A DNA stretch of 14,020 bases. Source: Bdellovibrionales bacterium. Lineage in GTDB: Bacteria > Bdellovibrionota > Bacteriovoracia > Bacteriovoracales > Bacteriovoracaceae. The notes beneath the pieces are model-generated. The model made no database searches. It was not told the DNA's origin and saw only the letters and a program-made list of their open reading frames with translations. The stretch spans positions 1 through 14,020 of the forward strand of contig SXUH01000306.1 in the NCBI GenBank assembly GCA_005791855.1, given 5' to 3'. Made by a program: the position numbers and the translations under genes. This document shows, one piece after another, positions 1-5,910 of the stretch; positions within the stretch are counted from its first letter, which is position 1, and the number at the start of each line of letters is the position of its first letter.

Positions 1-227
1 CCGAGGTCCACGTGATCTCCTGCCGGAACGTCCTCATCTACTTCGAGCGGGAGCTCCAGGACCGGGTCTTCAACCTCTTCAGCGACGCCCTCGTGCGGGA
101 CGGGTTCCTGGGGCTCGGCAACAAGGAAGCCATCCAGTTCTCCAGCGTCAGGGATCAGTTCTCCGACTTCGACGGTCCCAACAAGATCTTCCAGAAACGA
201 CCGCGGGTGAAGCATGAAGGCCAGTGA
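1..227 (+). CDS. CheR-type protein-glutamate O-methyltransferase, C-terminal part (5' end outside window)
   Basis: This is the tail of a SAM-dependent methyltransferase of the CheR family, which methylates glutamates on chemoreceptors or related signalling proteins. The frame is open from the first base. The visible part begins EVHVISCRNVLIYF, the CheR signature in which Cys-Arg-Asn-Val-Leu-Ile-Tyr-Phe follows the acidic end of a SAM-binding strand. It continues with the expected 'GFLGLGNKEA' turn, where family members carry a Gly-x-Leu-x-Leu-Gly-x-x-Glu element. A GTG at 12-14 is not the real start, because conserved residues lie upstream of it. The gene ends in a TGA that overlaps the following cheB-like gene by 14 bases, so the two are translationally coupled. 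The family call is firm from the motif. Whether it serves motility or another output cannot be told here. Confidence 0.9.
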   Translation, partial: EVHVISCRNVLIYFERELQDRVFNLFSDALVRDGFLGLGNKEAIQFSSVRDQFSDFDGPNKIFQKRPRVKHEGQ

Positions 228-831
228 GAAGCTCGAGAGACGGCTCCTCGATCGACGGCTCCGCTACGTCGCCATCGGCACGTCGGCCGGAGGGGTGGAT
301 GCCCTCCTGACCCTCCTGCCCCTGTTCAAAAAACCCTCGGACCTTTCGGTGCTCTTCGTCCTCCACCTCCCGGCGTCCGGGCCCAACCTCATCCCGTCAC
401 TCCTCTCGGATCGCTGCGACTTCGTGATCAAGGAAGCCGAATCCGGCGAAGCGGTCTTACCCGAGACCATCTACATGGCGCCCCCAGACTACCACCTGAG
501 CCTGGAGACGAATGGAACCGTTTCCCTCAGCACCGAAGAGCTCGTGAATTTTTCACGCCCGTCGATCGACGTCCTCTTCGAGTCGGTCGCCCATGCCGCG
601 AAAGATCAAGCGCTGGGAATCCTTCTAACCGGCGCGAATGAAGACGGGGCGAGAGGTTTGAAATTGATTCATGACCGAAAAGGAGTGACAATAGTGCAGG
701 ATCCGGGGGACGCCGACTTCCCCACCATGCCCGCGGCAGCTCTGGCCTACATCGAGCCGGACCTGACCGTGAGCCTCGAGGAGCTCAAGGAAGTCCTCGG
801 GCGCCTCTTCGGCCCAAGGAGCTTTGGATGA
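214..831 (+). CDS. single-domain CheB-type protein-glutamate methylesterase
   Basis: This 205-residue protein is a CheB methylesterase catalytic domain without the usual N-terminal receiver domain. CheB removes methyl groups from receptor glutamates and may also deamidate glutamine. The catalytic triad can be placed: Ser24 in IGTSAGG, His51 in LHLP and Asp144 in TGANEDGA. The 'APPDYHL' segment near residues 89-95 is also diagnostic. APPDYHL and GANxDGA, rather than APGxxHL and GMGxDGA, look like the stand-alone CheB type found beside CheR and hybrid kinases. The ATG at 214 is preceded by GGTGA at 206-210 and lies inside the end of the cheR-like gene. The stop overlaps the next start as ATGA. 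With no receiver, its activity cannot be switched by CheA phosphorylation in cis; control by the neighbouring receiver-kinase is an inference. Confidence 0.93.
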   Translation: MKASEKLERRLLDRRLRYVAIGTSAGGVDALLTLLPLFKKPSDLSVLFVLHLPASGPNLIPSLLSDRCDFVIKEAESGEAVLPETIYMAPPDYHLSLETNGTVSLSTEELVNFSRPSIDVLFESVAHAAKDQALGILLTGANEDGARGLKLIHDRKGVTIVQDPGDADFPTMPAAALAYIEPDLTVSLEELKEVLGRLFGPRSFG

Positions 832-1946
832 CCACACCTCCAGTTTCGACCGTTCCCAACTGCCTCATCGTCGACGACCTGAGCGAAAACCTCGTGGCCC
901 TGCGGGGCCTGCTCGCAGACCTCGACGTGAACGTGATCGCCGCCCGCTCCGGGGAGGAGGCCCTGGACCTGCTGCTCAAGCACGACTTCGCCCTCGCCCT
1001 CCTGGACGTCCAGATGCCGTCCATGGACGGCTTCGAGCTCGCCGAGTTCATGCGCGGGACCGAGAAGACCCGGGCCATTCCGATCATCTTCGTCACCGCC
1101 GCCGGCGGCGAGCACCAGCGGATCTTCAAGGGCTACGAGGCGGGAGCGGTGGACTTCCTCACCAAGCCCCTCAGGCCCTTCATCGTCGTCAGCAAGGTGA
1201 AGATCTTCCTCGACCTCTACACCCAAAAGCTCGAGCTCCAGCGGGCCCTCCGCAGCCGGGACGAGTTCCTGTCCATCGCCTCCCACGAGCTCAAGACGCC
1301 GCTGACCTCCATGAAGCTCCAGCTGCAGATCTTCGAGCGCCGGAAGGAGAAGTTCGGCGAAGAGGCCGCCTACTCCCCCGAGCTCATGAGGAAGTACCTC
1401 CTCACCACGAGCAAGAGCATCGAACGGATCATCCACCTGGTGGACGACATGCTGGACATCTCGAAGGTCGCCATCGGGAAACTCTCCCTGGACCTCGAGG
1501 CGGTGAACCTCCCGCAGCTGGTGGAGGAGGTCGCCGACCGGATCCAGCCCTTCCTCGAGCTCTCGAACTGCGCGCTCACCCTCCGGCTCCCGAAGACCGC
1601 CAAGGTCACCGCCGACCGCTTCCGCATCGAGCAGGTCCTTACCAACCTCCTCACCAACGCCTCGAAGTACGCGCCGGGCGCCGCCGTGGAGATCTCCATG
1701 GACGCCACCGAGCGCTCCGTGGTCCTGAGGGTCAGCGACAAGGGGCCCGGCATCTCCCGGGAGAACCAGGCGAAGATCTTCGATCGCTTCGAACGGCTCT
1801 CGAGCGATTCCGCGGTCACTGGGCTCGGGATCGGCCTCTACATTTCCAAGGAGATCGTCCACATGCACGGCGGATCCCTCACGGTGCGGAGCCTCGAGGG
1901 CGAAGGGGCGACGTTCATCGTGGAGCTGCCGAAGGACAAGAGCTAG
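828..1946 (+). CDS. receiver-histidine kinase (REC-HisKA-HATPase)
   Basis: This is a 372-residue soluble signalling protein with no membrane segment. Residues 11-125 form a response-regulator receiver domain, with the acidic pair Asp16/Asp17, phospho-acceptor Asp60 (LLDVQMP) and Lys113 in FLTKPL. A short helical linker (about 126-145) leads to the dimerisation domain, with phospho-accepting His153 in the H-box SHELKTPL. The ATPase domain follows: N-box around Asn277 (NLLTNASKY), G1 at 304-309 (DKGPGI), an F-box near IFDRFERL and G2 at 332-337 (GLGIGL). All key residues are present, so an active kinase is expected. An AAGGAG at 816-821 precedes the ATG by 6 bases, and the start overlaps the cheB-like stop. 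The receiver may take phosphate from an upstream kinase. Its TAG stop overlaps the trmD stop on the other strand. Confidence 0.95.
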   Translation: MTTPPVSTVPNCLIVDDLSENLVALRGLLADLDVNVIAARSGEEALDLLLKHDFALALLDVQMPSMDGFELAEFMRGTEKTRAIPIIFVTAAGGEHQRIFKGYEAGAVDFLTKPLRPFIVVSKVKIFLDLYTQKLELQRALRSRDEFLSIASHELKTPLTSMKLQLQIFERRKEKFGEEAAYSPELMRKYLLTTSKSIERIIHLVDDMLDISKVAIGKLSLDLEAVNLPQLVEEVADRIQPFLELSNCALTLRLPKTAKVTADRFRIEQVLTNLLTNASKYAPGAAVEISMDATERSVVLRVSDKGPGISRENQAKIFDRFERLSSDSAVTGLGIGLYISKEIVHMHGGSLTVRSLEGEGATFIVELPKDKS

Positions 1947-2680
1947 GACTTCAGATCGGGCCGGTGCTTCCTCGTCATTTTCTCCTTCTCCGCCCGCTGC
2001 CACTCGAGGATCTTCTTGTGATTCCCTTCGAGGAGGACCGCCGGGACCTCCATCTCCTCGAAGCTCCGGGGCCTGGTGTACTGCGGGTACTCGAGGAGGC
2101 CGTCTTCGAAGGAGTCGTCCTGGCTCGAGAGCTTATTCCCGAGGATCCCCGGGACGAACCGCACCGCCGAGTCGAGCATCACCATCACGGCGAGCTCTCC
2201 GCCGGTCAGGACGTAGTCTCCCAGGCTGTAGTACTCGGTCACGTACTTCTCGAGGAAGCGTTCGTCCACGCCTTCGTAGCGGCCGCAGACGAAGACCACG
2301 TCCCGGGGATCCTCGCCGAGGGCCTTCGTCCCGAACTCACGGGCGACCTTGTTGTTCCACACCACTCCCCGCGGAGACGTGTAGATCACCCGGAGGTCTT
2401 CGAGGCCCCGGTAGCCGTGGGCCTTGACCACCCCTTCGAGCAGCGCGTCCCTTAGGATGTCCGCGCGCATGACCATCCCCGGGCCTCCGCCGAAGGGAGA
2501 GTCGTCAACGCTCTTGTACTTCGTGGTGGAGAAGTCGCGGATGTTGATGCAGTTCACTTCGAAGGAGGTGGTGCCCTCGTTCCTCTCTCCGCGGAGGGCG
2601 GAGCCGGCGATACCACACTCGAGGAGCGGCTTGAAGAACTCCGGGAAGAGGGTCAGGATCCAGATCCGTTTAGAATTCAT
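1943..2680 (-). CDS. trmD: tRNA (guanine-N1-)-methyltransferase
   Basis: TrmD uses SAM to methylate G37 at N1 next to the anticodon, which prevents +1 frameshifting. The product is 245 residues, close to the E. coli length. Motifs: DDSPFGGGPGMVM (59-71), CGRYEGVDER (132-141) and the SPOUT trefoil-knot segment from SLGDYVLTGGELAV (152-165) to VRFVPGILG (173-181). Asp170 aligns by eye with the general-base aspartate of E. coli TrmD. The C-terminal stretch YPQYTRPRSF...EVPAVLLEGNH is also typical. The ATG overlaps the rimM stop by 4 bases (ATGA), with a GGAG about 8 bases upstream inside rimM. This is the last gene of the minus-strand cluster: rplS, which commonly follows, is replaced by the convergent kinase gene. 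Confidence 0.98.
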   Translation of the reverse strand: MNSKRIWILTLFPEFFKPLLECGIAGSALRGERNEGTTSFEVNCINIRDFSTTKYKSVDDSPFGGGPGMVMRADILRDALLEGVVKAHGYRGLEDLRVIYTSPRGVVWNNKVAREFGTKALGEDPRDVVFVCGRYEGVDERFLEKYVTEYYSLGDYVLTGGELAVMVMLDSAVRFVPGILGNKLSSQDDSFEDGLLEYPQYTRPRSFEEMEVPAVLLEGNHKKILEWQRAEKEKMTRKHRPDLKS

Positions 2681-3213
2681 TCCGTGTACTCCGGCAGCAC
2701 CATGGTGATCTTCTTCTTCTCCAGGTCGATCTTCGGGAAGAAGGCCTCCACGTACGGGAGGGTGATCCGCTCGCCGCTCACGAGCCGAACCTCGAAGAGG
2801 TACTGCATGCCATTGTCGGAGAAGCTCTCCAGGACTCCGAGCTTCTCGTCCTCCGGACTGAAGACCTCCATGTCCACCAGGTCGACGAGGTAGACCTCGT
2901 CCTCGGGGGCCTCCGGGAAGGACTCCCGGTCCAGGAAGATCTCGAAGGGAAGGAGCCCCTCGAGCTCCGTGCGGTCCCGCACCCCCTGGAAGTAAGCGAT
3001 GACCTTGTTCCCGAAGGAGAGCCGCTCGATGACCCGCTCTTCCCCGCTCGAGGAAACTCCGGAGCGCTGGTCACTGGGGAAGAGCCAGACCTTCATCCCC
3101 GCTTCGAGGATGGATTCCTCCACGTCCGGGTTGAGGAGCTTGAGCTCCACCTCTCCCTTGATCCCGTGGGGCCTCGGGGCGAAGGCCAGCTTCACTAACT
3201 TCGTCTTGTCCAC
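2677..3213 (-). CDS. rimM: ribosome maturation factor RimM
   Basis: RimM binds the 30S head through protein uS19 and helps mature 16S rRNA. The product is 178 residues, a normal length. The N-terminal domain carries the family signature PHGIKGEVELK (15-25). A linker leads to a PRC-barrel domain (about 105-178) starting EVYLVDLVDMEV and ending LPYVEAFFPKIDLEKKKI. The start is a GTG at 3213-3211, chosen because an AAGGAG lies at 3224-3219, 5 bases upstream, and because the N-terminus fits the family. The ribosome-binding site sits only about 12 bases after the T-tract of the terminator that separates rimM from khpA. The 4-base overlap with trmD indicates coupled translation of the two. Confidence 0.95.
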   Translation of the reverse strand: MDKTKLVKLAFAPRPHGIKGEVELKLLNPDVEESILEAGMKVWLFPSDQRSGVSSSGEERVIERLSFGNKVIAYFQGVRDRTELEGLLPFEIFLDRESFPEAPEDEVYLVDLVDMEVFSPEDEKLGVLESFSDNGMQYLFEVRLVSGERITLPYVEAFFPKIDLEKKKITMVLPEYTE

Positions 3214-3218
3214 CGGCG

Positions 3219-3224
3219 CTCCTT
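3219..3224 (-). promoter_or_regulatory. Shine-Dalgarno deciding the GTG start of rimM
   Basis: The minus strand reads AAGGAG here, 5 bases before the GTG at 3213-3211. No in-frame ATG is available nearby, so this site fixes the rimM start. Confidence 0.75.
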
Positions 3225-3235
3225 TTTAGCGGGCG

Positions 3236-3282
3236 AAAATAAAAAACCCTAACTCACCGATCATTATCAAACTGAGTTAGGG
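3236..3282 (-). terminator. intrinsic terminator between khpA and rimM
   Basis: A perfect 10-base inverted repeat (CCCTAACTCA at 3247-3256, TGAGTTAGGG at 3273-3282) encloses a 16-base loop. On the minus strand the second arm is followed at once by TTTTTTATTTT (3246-3236), the classic rho-independent layout. On the plus strand no T-tract follows, so it works for the minus-strand genes. It ends transcripts leaving khpA. It lies inside what is usually one operon and directly ahead of the rimM ribosome-binding site, so it may act as a partial terminator that lowers rimM-trmD expression relative to rpsP-khpA. Confidence 0.88.
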
Positions 3283-3308
3283 TCTTGGATGTAGAAAGTT
3301 TTAAAAAC

Positions 3309-3548
3309 CTATTCGATGATTTCCAGCACCGATCTCTTCCGGAGCTTGGTCGAAGCCGCGTTCAGGATGGTCCGGAGCGCGCGTGCTGTTCGACCCTGTT
3401 TCCCGATCACCTTTCCTAAGTCCGACTTATCAACTCTAAGTTCGAGGACCGTGGTCTGCTCGCCTTCGATCTCGTTGACCTCAACTTGATCTGGCATATC
3501 GACTAACGCTTTCGAGACGTATTCCATCAGGGTCTTAAGTTCGCTCAT
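3309..3548 (-). CDS. khpA: KH-domain RNA-binding protein KhpA (YlqC family)
   Basis: This is a small 79-residue protein made almost entirely of one type II KH domain. The RNA-gripping GxxG loop is GKQG at residues 49-52 within [20 protein letters not shown]. KhpA proteins, often with the partner KhpB/Jag, bind many RNAs and influence cell-division and envelope-related transcripts; a partner is not visible here. Its place directly after rpsP and before rimM is the standard ylqC position in many bacteria and supports the call. The ATG at 3548 has only a weak AGG-type ribosome-binding site a few bases upstream, and 45 bases separate it from rpsP. A strong terminator follows 27 bases after its stop codon. 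Confidence 0.93.
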   Translation of the reverse strand: MSELKTLMEYVSKALVDMPDQVEVNEIEGEQTTVLELRVDKSDLGKVIGKQGRTARALRTILNAASTKLRKRSVLEIIE

Positions 3549-3593
3549 ATTACCTGCTTATGTTTTATACCGGAAACGCTCCGGCCAAAAACA

Positions 3594-3836
3594 TTATAGC
3601 TTAATATTGTTGTTTTTGAGCAAAGTTCTTACGGTATCAGAAAGTTGAGCGCCTTTCGAGAGCCAAGTCTTGATGCCATCGACGTTCAGAAGCTTCAGAG
3701 CTTCCGGAGCTTTCGGGTCGTACTGACCTAATTTTTCAAGGAACTGGCCATCCCGCGGACTACGAGAATTCGTAGCTACGATTGTGTAAACTGGACGGTT
3801 TTTACGGCCGCCACGGGCCATTCTAATTTTTACCAT
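3594..3836 (-). CDS. rpsP: 30S ribosomal protein bS16
   Basis: bS16 is a primary assembly protein of the small ribosomal subunit. The 80-residue product has the family's usual length and N-terminal signature: VKIRMARGGRKNRPVYTIV (2-20), then SRSPRDGQFLEKLGQYDP (24-41). The lysine-rich tail NNNIKL is consistent with an rRNA-binding protein. The ATG is preceded by GAGGAG 8 bases upstream, a strong site. Composition around the gene is clearly more AT-rich than in the neighbouring genes, including an AAAAAATTTTTT run in the leader. It has its own promoter-like element upstream, so it need not depend on read-through from ffh. Confidence 0.98.
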   Translation of the reverse strand: MVKIRMARGGRKNRPVYTIVATNSRSPRDGQFLEKLGQYDPKAPEALKLLNVDGIKTWLSKGAQLSDTVRTLLKNNNIKL

Positions 3837-3875
3837 TGGGGAATCTCCTCATTAGTCACAAAAAATTTTTTAAGT

Positions 3876-3904
3876 TTTATAGTTCACCTGACAGGCAAAG
3901 TCAA
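3876..3904 (-). promoter_or_regulatory. sigma70-like promoter for rpsP-khpA
   Basis: On the minus strand a -35 box TTGACT (3904-3899, five of six consensus bases) and a -10 box TATAAA (3881-3876, five of six) are separated by exactly 17 bases. Transcription would begin near 3869, at the edge of an A6T6 run (3860-3871), giving a short leader before the rpsP ribosome-binding site. It sits in the 87-base gap after ffh. This is the best promoter match I see in the window. Confidence 0.75.
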
Positions 3905-3923
3905 ACCAGTTAAGGGTAAACCC

Positions 3924-5363
3924 TCAGAAATACTTCTTTCCGTACGGGCTTTTCTTTTGTCCTTTTTTCTCCTGCTGACCAAAGACTTGTTGATTTTGAG
4001 GAGCTTGCCTGAATCCTTTGACCGGACCCATGCCAGGGATGGAAGGGAGTCCCCCTCCCTTCATCATGCCCATCATCCCCACCATCATTTGCCGCATCTG
4101 ATCAAAACGCTCAATGAATTGATTGACCTCTTGGACCGAACGTCCGGCGCCGGAAGCGATCCGTTTCTTGCGAGAGGAATCGATGAGGTCCACGTCCTCG
4201 CGCTCCTGGTTGGTCATGGAGTTGATGATCACTCGCATTTTCTTCATCTCGTTTTCGGCCGGAGAGAGGTCCCCGATCTGGCGGAGGGCTCCCCCCATGC
4301 CGGGGATCATCTTAAGAATCGAGCCGAAGGAACCCAGGCGGTTGATGGTCTCCATCTGCTTCACGAAATCATTGATGGTGAACTTCCCTCGCTCGAGGTT
4401 CTTCATCATCCCCATGGCGTCGTCTTGGTTGATGGCCTCCTCGGCCTTCTCCACCAGCGACAGCACGTCTCCCATGTCGAGGATCCGCTTGGCGAGCCGG
4501 TCCGGGTGGAACGGGTCCAGGTCCTTCATCTTCTCGCCGACGGAGATGAACTTGATCGGCACCCCGGTGACGTACCGGATGGAGAGGGCCGCGCCCCCGC
4601 GGGCGTCGGAGTCCATCTTCGAGAGGACCACGCCGGTGAGGCCCACTTTCTCGTGGAAGACCTTGGCGACGTTCACGGCTTCCTGGCCCGTCATGGCGTC
4701 GGCCACGATGAGGACCTCCGGGTTCTCCAGAGACTTCCGCACGTCCACCAGCTGCCCCATGAGCTCGTCGTCCACCTGGAGGCGGCCGGCGGTGTCGATG
4801 ATGGCGATTTCCTTGTGGAGCTTCCGCGCCTCCGCCAGACCGTTGCGCACGATCTCCACCGGAGACTGGGAGAGGTCGGAGTCGAAGTAGTCGACGCCGA
4901 GGTTCTTGGCGTGGGTGATGAGCTGGTCCTTCGCGGCCGGACGGAAGTTATCCGCCGGGATGAGGTAGACGTCTTTCTTGTTCTTGTTTCGAAGGAAGAG
5001 CGAGAGCTTCCCGGCGAAGGTCGTCTTCCCGGCGCCGTTGAGGCCCACGATGAGGATCGGGACCACCGGGGGCCGGTTGAGGTCGAGGCCTTCGCTCTCC
5101 CCACCCATGAGCCGGGCCAGTTCGTCGTGCATGATCTTCACGAACTGCTGTCCGGGTTCGACCCCCCGGAGGACTTTCTCGCCCAGGGCTTCGGTCTTGA
5201 CCTTCTCCACGAACTCCTTGACCACCTTGAAGTTCACGTCCGCTTCGAGGAGCGCGGTCTTCACGTTCTTCAGGGTCTCTTCGATATTTTCTTCGGAGAT
5301 CTTATTCTTCCCGCGCAGCGACCGGAAGGCGTCGGAGAATTTCTCACTGAGATTATCAAACAT
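3924..5363 (-). CDS. ffh: signal recognition particle GTPase Ffh (SRP54)
   Basis: Ffh with 4.5S RNA binds signal sequences of nascent proteins and docks with FtsY at the membrane. The 479-residue product has the full NGM architecture: helical N domain (about 1-90), G domain and methionine-rich M domain (about 310-479). GTPase motifs are GLNGAGKTT (107-115, with Asn and Ala where GLQGSGKTT is common), DTAGR (190-194) and SKMD (248-251, with Ser in place of the usual Thr). The linker RLGSFGSILKMIPGMGG and the RNA-binding SSRKKRIASGAG (396-407) are clear. The tail has a Met/Gly-rich stretch (MVGMMGMMKGGG) and then a Gln- and Lys-rich end. A GGGGAG at 5374-5369, inside the end of the HAD gene, precedes the ATG by 5 bases, so translation is probably coupled. 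No 4.5S RNA gene was seen here. Confidence 0.98.
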   Translation of the reverse strand: MFDNLSEKFSDAFRSLRGKNKISEENIEETLKNVKTALLEADVNFKVVKEFVEKVKTEALGEKVLRGVEPGQQFVKIMHDELARLMGGESEGLDLNRPPVVPILIVGLNGAGKTTFAGKLSLFLRNKNKKDVYLIPADNFRPAAKDQLITHAKNLGVDYFDSDLSQSPVEIVRNGLAEARKLHKEIAIIDTAGRLQVDDELMGQLVDVRKSLENPEVLIVADAMTGQEAVNVAKVFHEKVGLTGVVLSKMDSDARGGAALSIRYVTGVPIKFISVGEKMKDLDPFHPDRLAKRILDMGDVLSLVEKAEEAINQDDAMGMMKNLERGKFTINDFVKQMETINRLGSFGSILKMIPGMGGALRQIGDLSPAENEMKKMRVIINSMTNQEREDVDLIDSSRKKRIASGAGRSVQEVNQFIERFDQMRQMMVGMMGMMKGGGLPSIPGMGPVKGFRQAPQNQQVFGQQEKKGQKKSPYGKKYF

Positions 5364-5365
5364 GT

Positions 5366-5842
5366 TTACTCCCCGGAGCCAGTGGCCCCCATAAGATTTA
5401 GCTGGATGAGCTTACTACATTCGGAGGGATGAGACACTATGAAATCAGCTCCGCCCTCCTTCAGGGCCCTGGCCTTCGCCTCCGGGTTCCAGGTGGCGCC
5501 GATGGCCAGGACCCCGAAGTTTTTAGCTCCCAGCATATCATTCGAGCTATCTCCGATGACACACACAGCATGCTTAGCAGCAGGGCCCACCAGATCCAGG
5601 AGCCCGGCGATGTGAGGCTTGGGGAAAGCGTCGTCGACGGTGGAGATCGTTTCGAAGTACCTCATGATGCCGAATTCCTGCAGGAGCTTAAGTGTCGAGG
5701 CCCTCCCTCGCACCGTCCAGACGTACAATAAATTTTCCCGAGAAAGCTCGACCAAAAGGTCCTTGATCCCATCAAAAAGCTGGTACCTAGGCCCGGAGGT
5801 GTCGATTAGTGTGCCGTCGCAGTCAAAAACTATGTGTTTCAT
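5366..5842 (-). CDS. short HAD-family hydrolase (phosphatase-like), cap domain absent or reduced
   Basis: This is a 158-residue haloacid-dehalogenase-superfamily protein. Motif I is DCDGTLID with nucleophile Asp7 and acid/base Asp9. Motif II is probably Thr43 in VWTVRGR, motif III Lys75 in FPKPH and motif IV GDSSNDMLGAKNFG with Asp98 and Asp102. All catalytic residues are present. The KPH and GDSxxD context resembles phosphoglycolate phosphatase and pyrophosphatase PpaX. The protein is some 50-60 residues shorter because the helical cap that normally follows motif I is missing, so a larger or macromolecular substrate is conceivable. The substrate is unknown. The TAA stop lies 2 bases before the ffh ATG, so the gene leads the ffh transcript. 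No Shine-Dalgarno precedes its ATG; the mRNA may be leaderless. Confidence 0.85.
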   Translation of the reverse strand: MKHIVFDCDGTLIDTSGPRYQLFDGIKDLLVELSRENLLYVWTVRGRASTLKLLQEFGIMRYFETISTVDDAFPKPHIAGLLDLVGPAAKHAVCVIGDSSNDMLGAKNFGVLAIGATWNPEAKARALKEGGADFIVSHPSECSKLIQLNLMGATGSGE

Positions 5843-5850
5843 GGAAAAAG

Positions 5851-5880
5851 ATTCTAGTAAATCTGCCCTGATATTTACAA
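5851..5880 (-). promoter_or_regulatory. promoter-like element for the HAD-ffh unit, possibly leaderless
   Basis: On the minus strand TTGTAA (5880-5875, weak -35, four of six) and TAGAAT (5856-5851, -10, five of six) are spaced by 18 bases. The -10 box ends 8 bases before the ATG at 5842, so transcription would begin at or almost at the start codon. The bases before the ATG are pyrimidine-rich and hold no Shine-Dalgarno sequence, which fits a leaderless mRNA. Confidence 0.45.
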
Positions 5881-5902
5881 GAGCTAAAGCTCCCGTTAAA
5901 AC
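5874..5902 (+). promoter_or_regulatory. promoter-like element for dus, possibly leaderless
   Basis: On the plus strand TTTACA (5874-5879, five of six for -35) and TAAAAC (5897-5902, four of six for -10) are spaced by 17 bases. The -10 box ends 8 bases before the dus ATG at 5911, and no Shine-Dalgarno is present between them. The -35 box overlaps that of the divergent HAD promoter, so the two could compete for polymerase. Confidence 0.4.
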
Positions 5903-5910
5903 ATACCACT

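Noticed and set aside
747..2003. A 418-codon minus-strand frame opposite the kinase
   Set aside because: It is antisense shadow of a gene with complete kinase motifs and has no recognisable domain.
824..2455. A 543-codon plus-strand frame spanning the kinase and trmD
   Set aside because: It is out of frame with a clear REC-HK protein and antisense to a clear TrmD, and its translation is Arg/Pro-rich noise.
3261..3266. GATAAT on the minus strand in the loop of the khpA-rimM terminator, as a -10 box for rimM
   Set aside because: No acceptable -35 box lies 16-18 bases upstream and there is no extended -10 TGn, so I do not call a promoter.
3570..3584. Small hairpin (CCGGA/TCCGG, 5-base loop) between rpsP and khpA
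   Set aside because: The stem is only 5 pairs and no T-tract follows on the minus strand, so it is not a terminator; it could be chance in GC-rich DNA.
3908..3923. GGGTTTACCC-like inverted repeat just after ffh as a terminator
   Set aside because: The stem is too short with too small a loop, and no T-tract follows.
3957..5432. A 491-codon plus-strand frame opposite ffh
   Set aside because: ffh on the minus strand has every GTPase and M-domain motif; the opposing frame is His/Asp/Leu-rich shadow.
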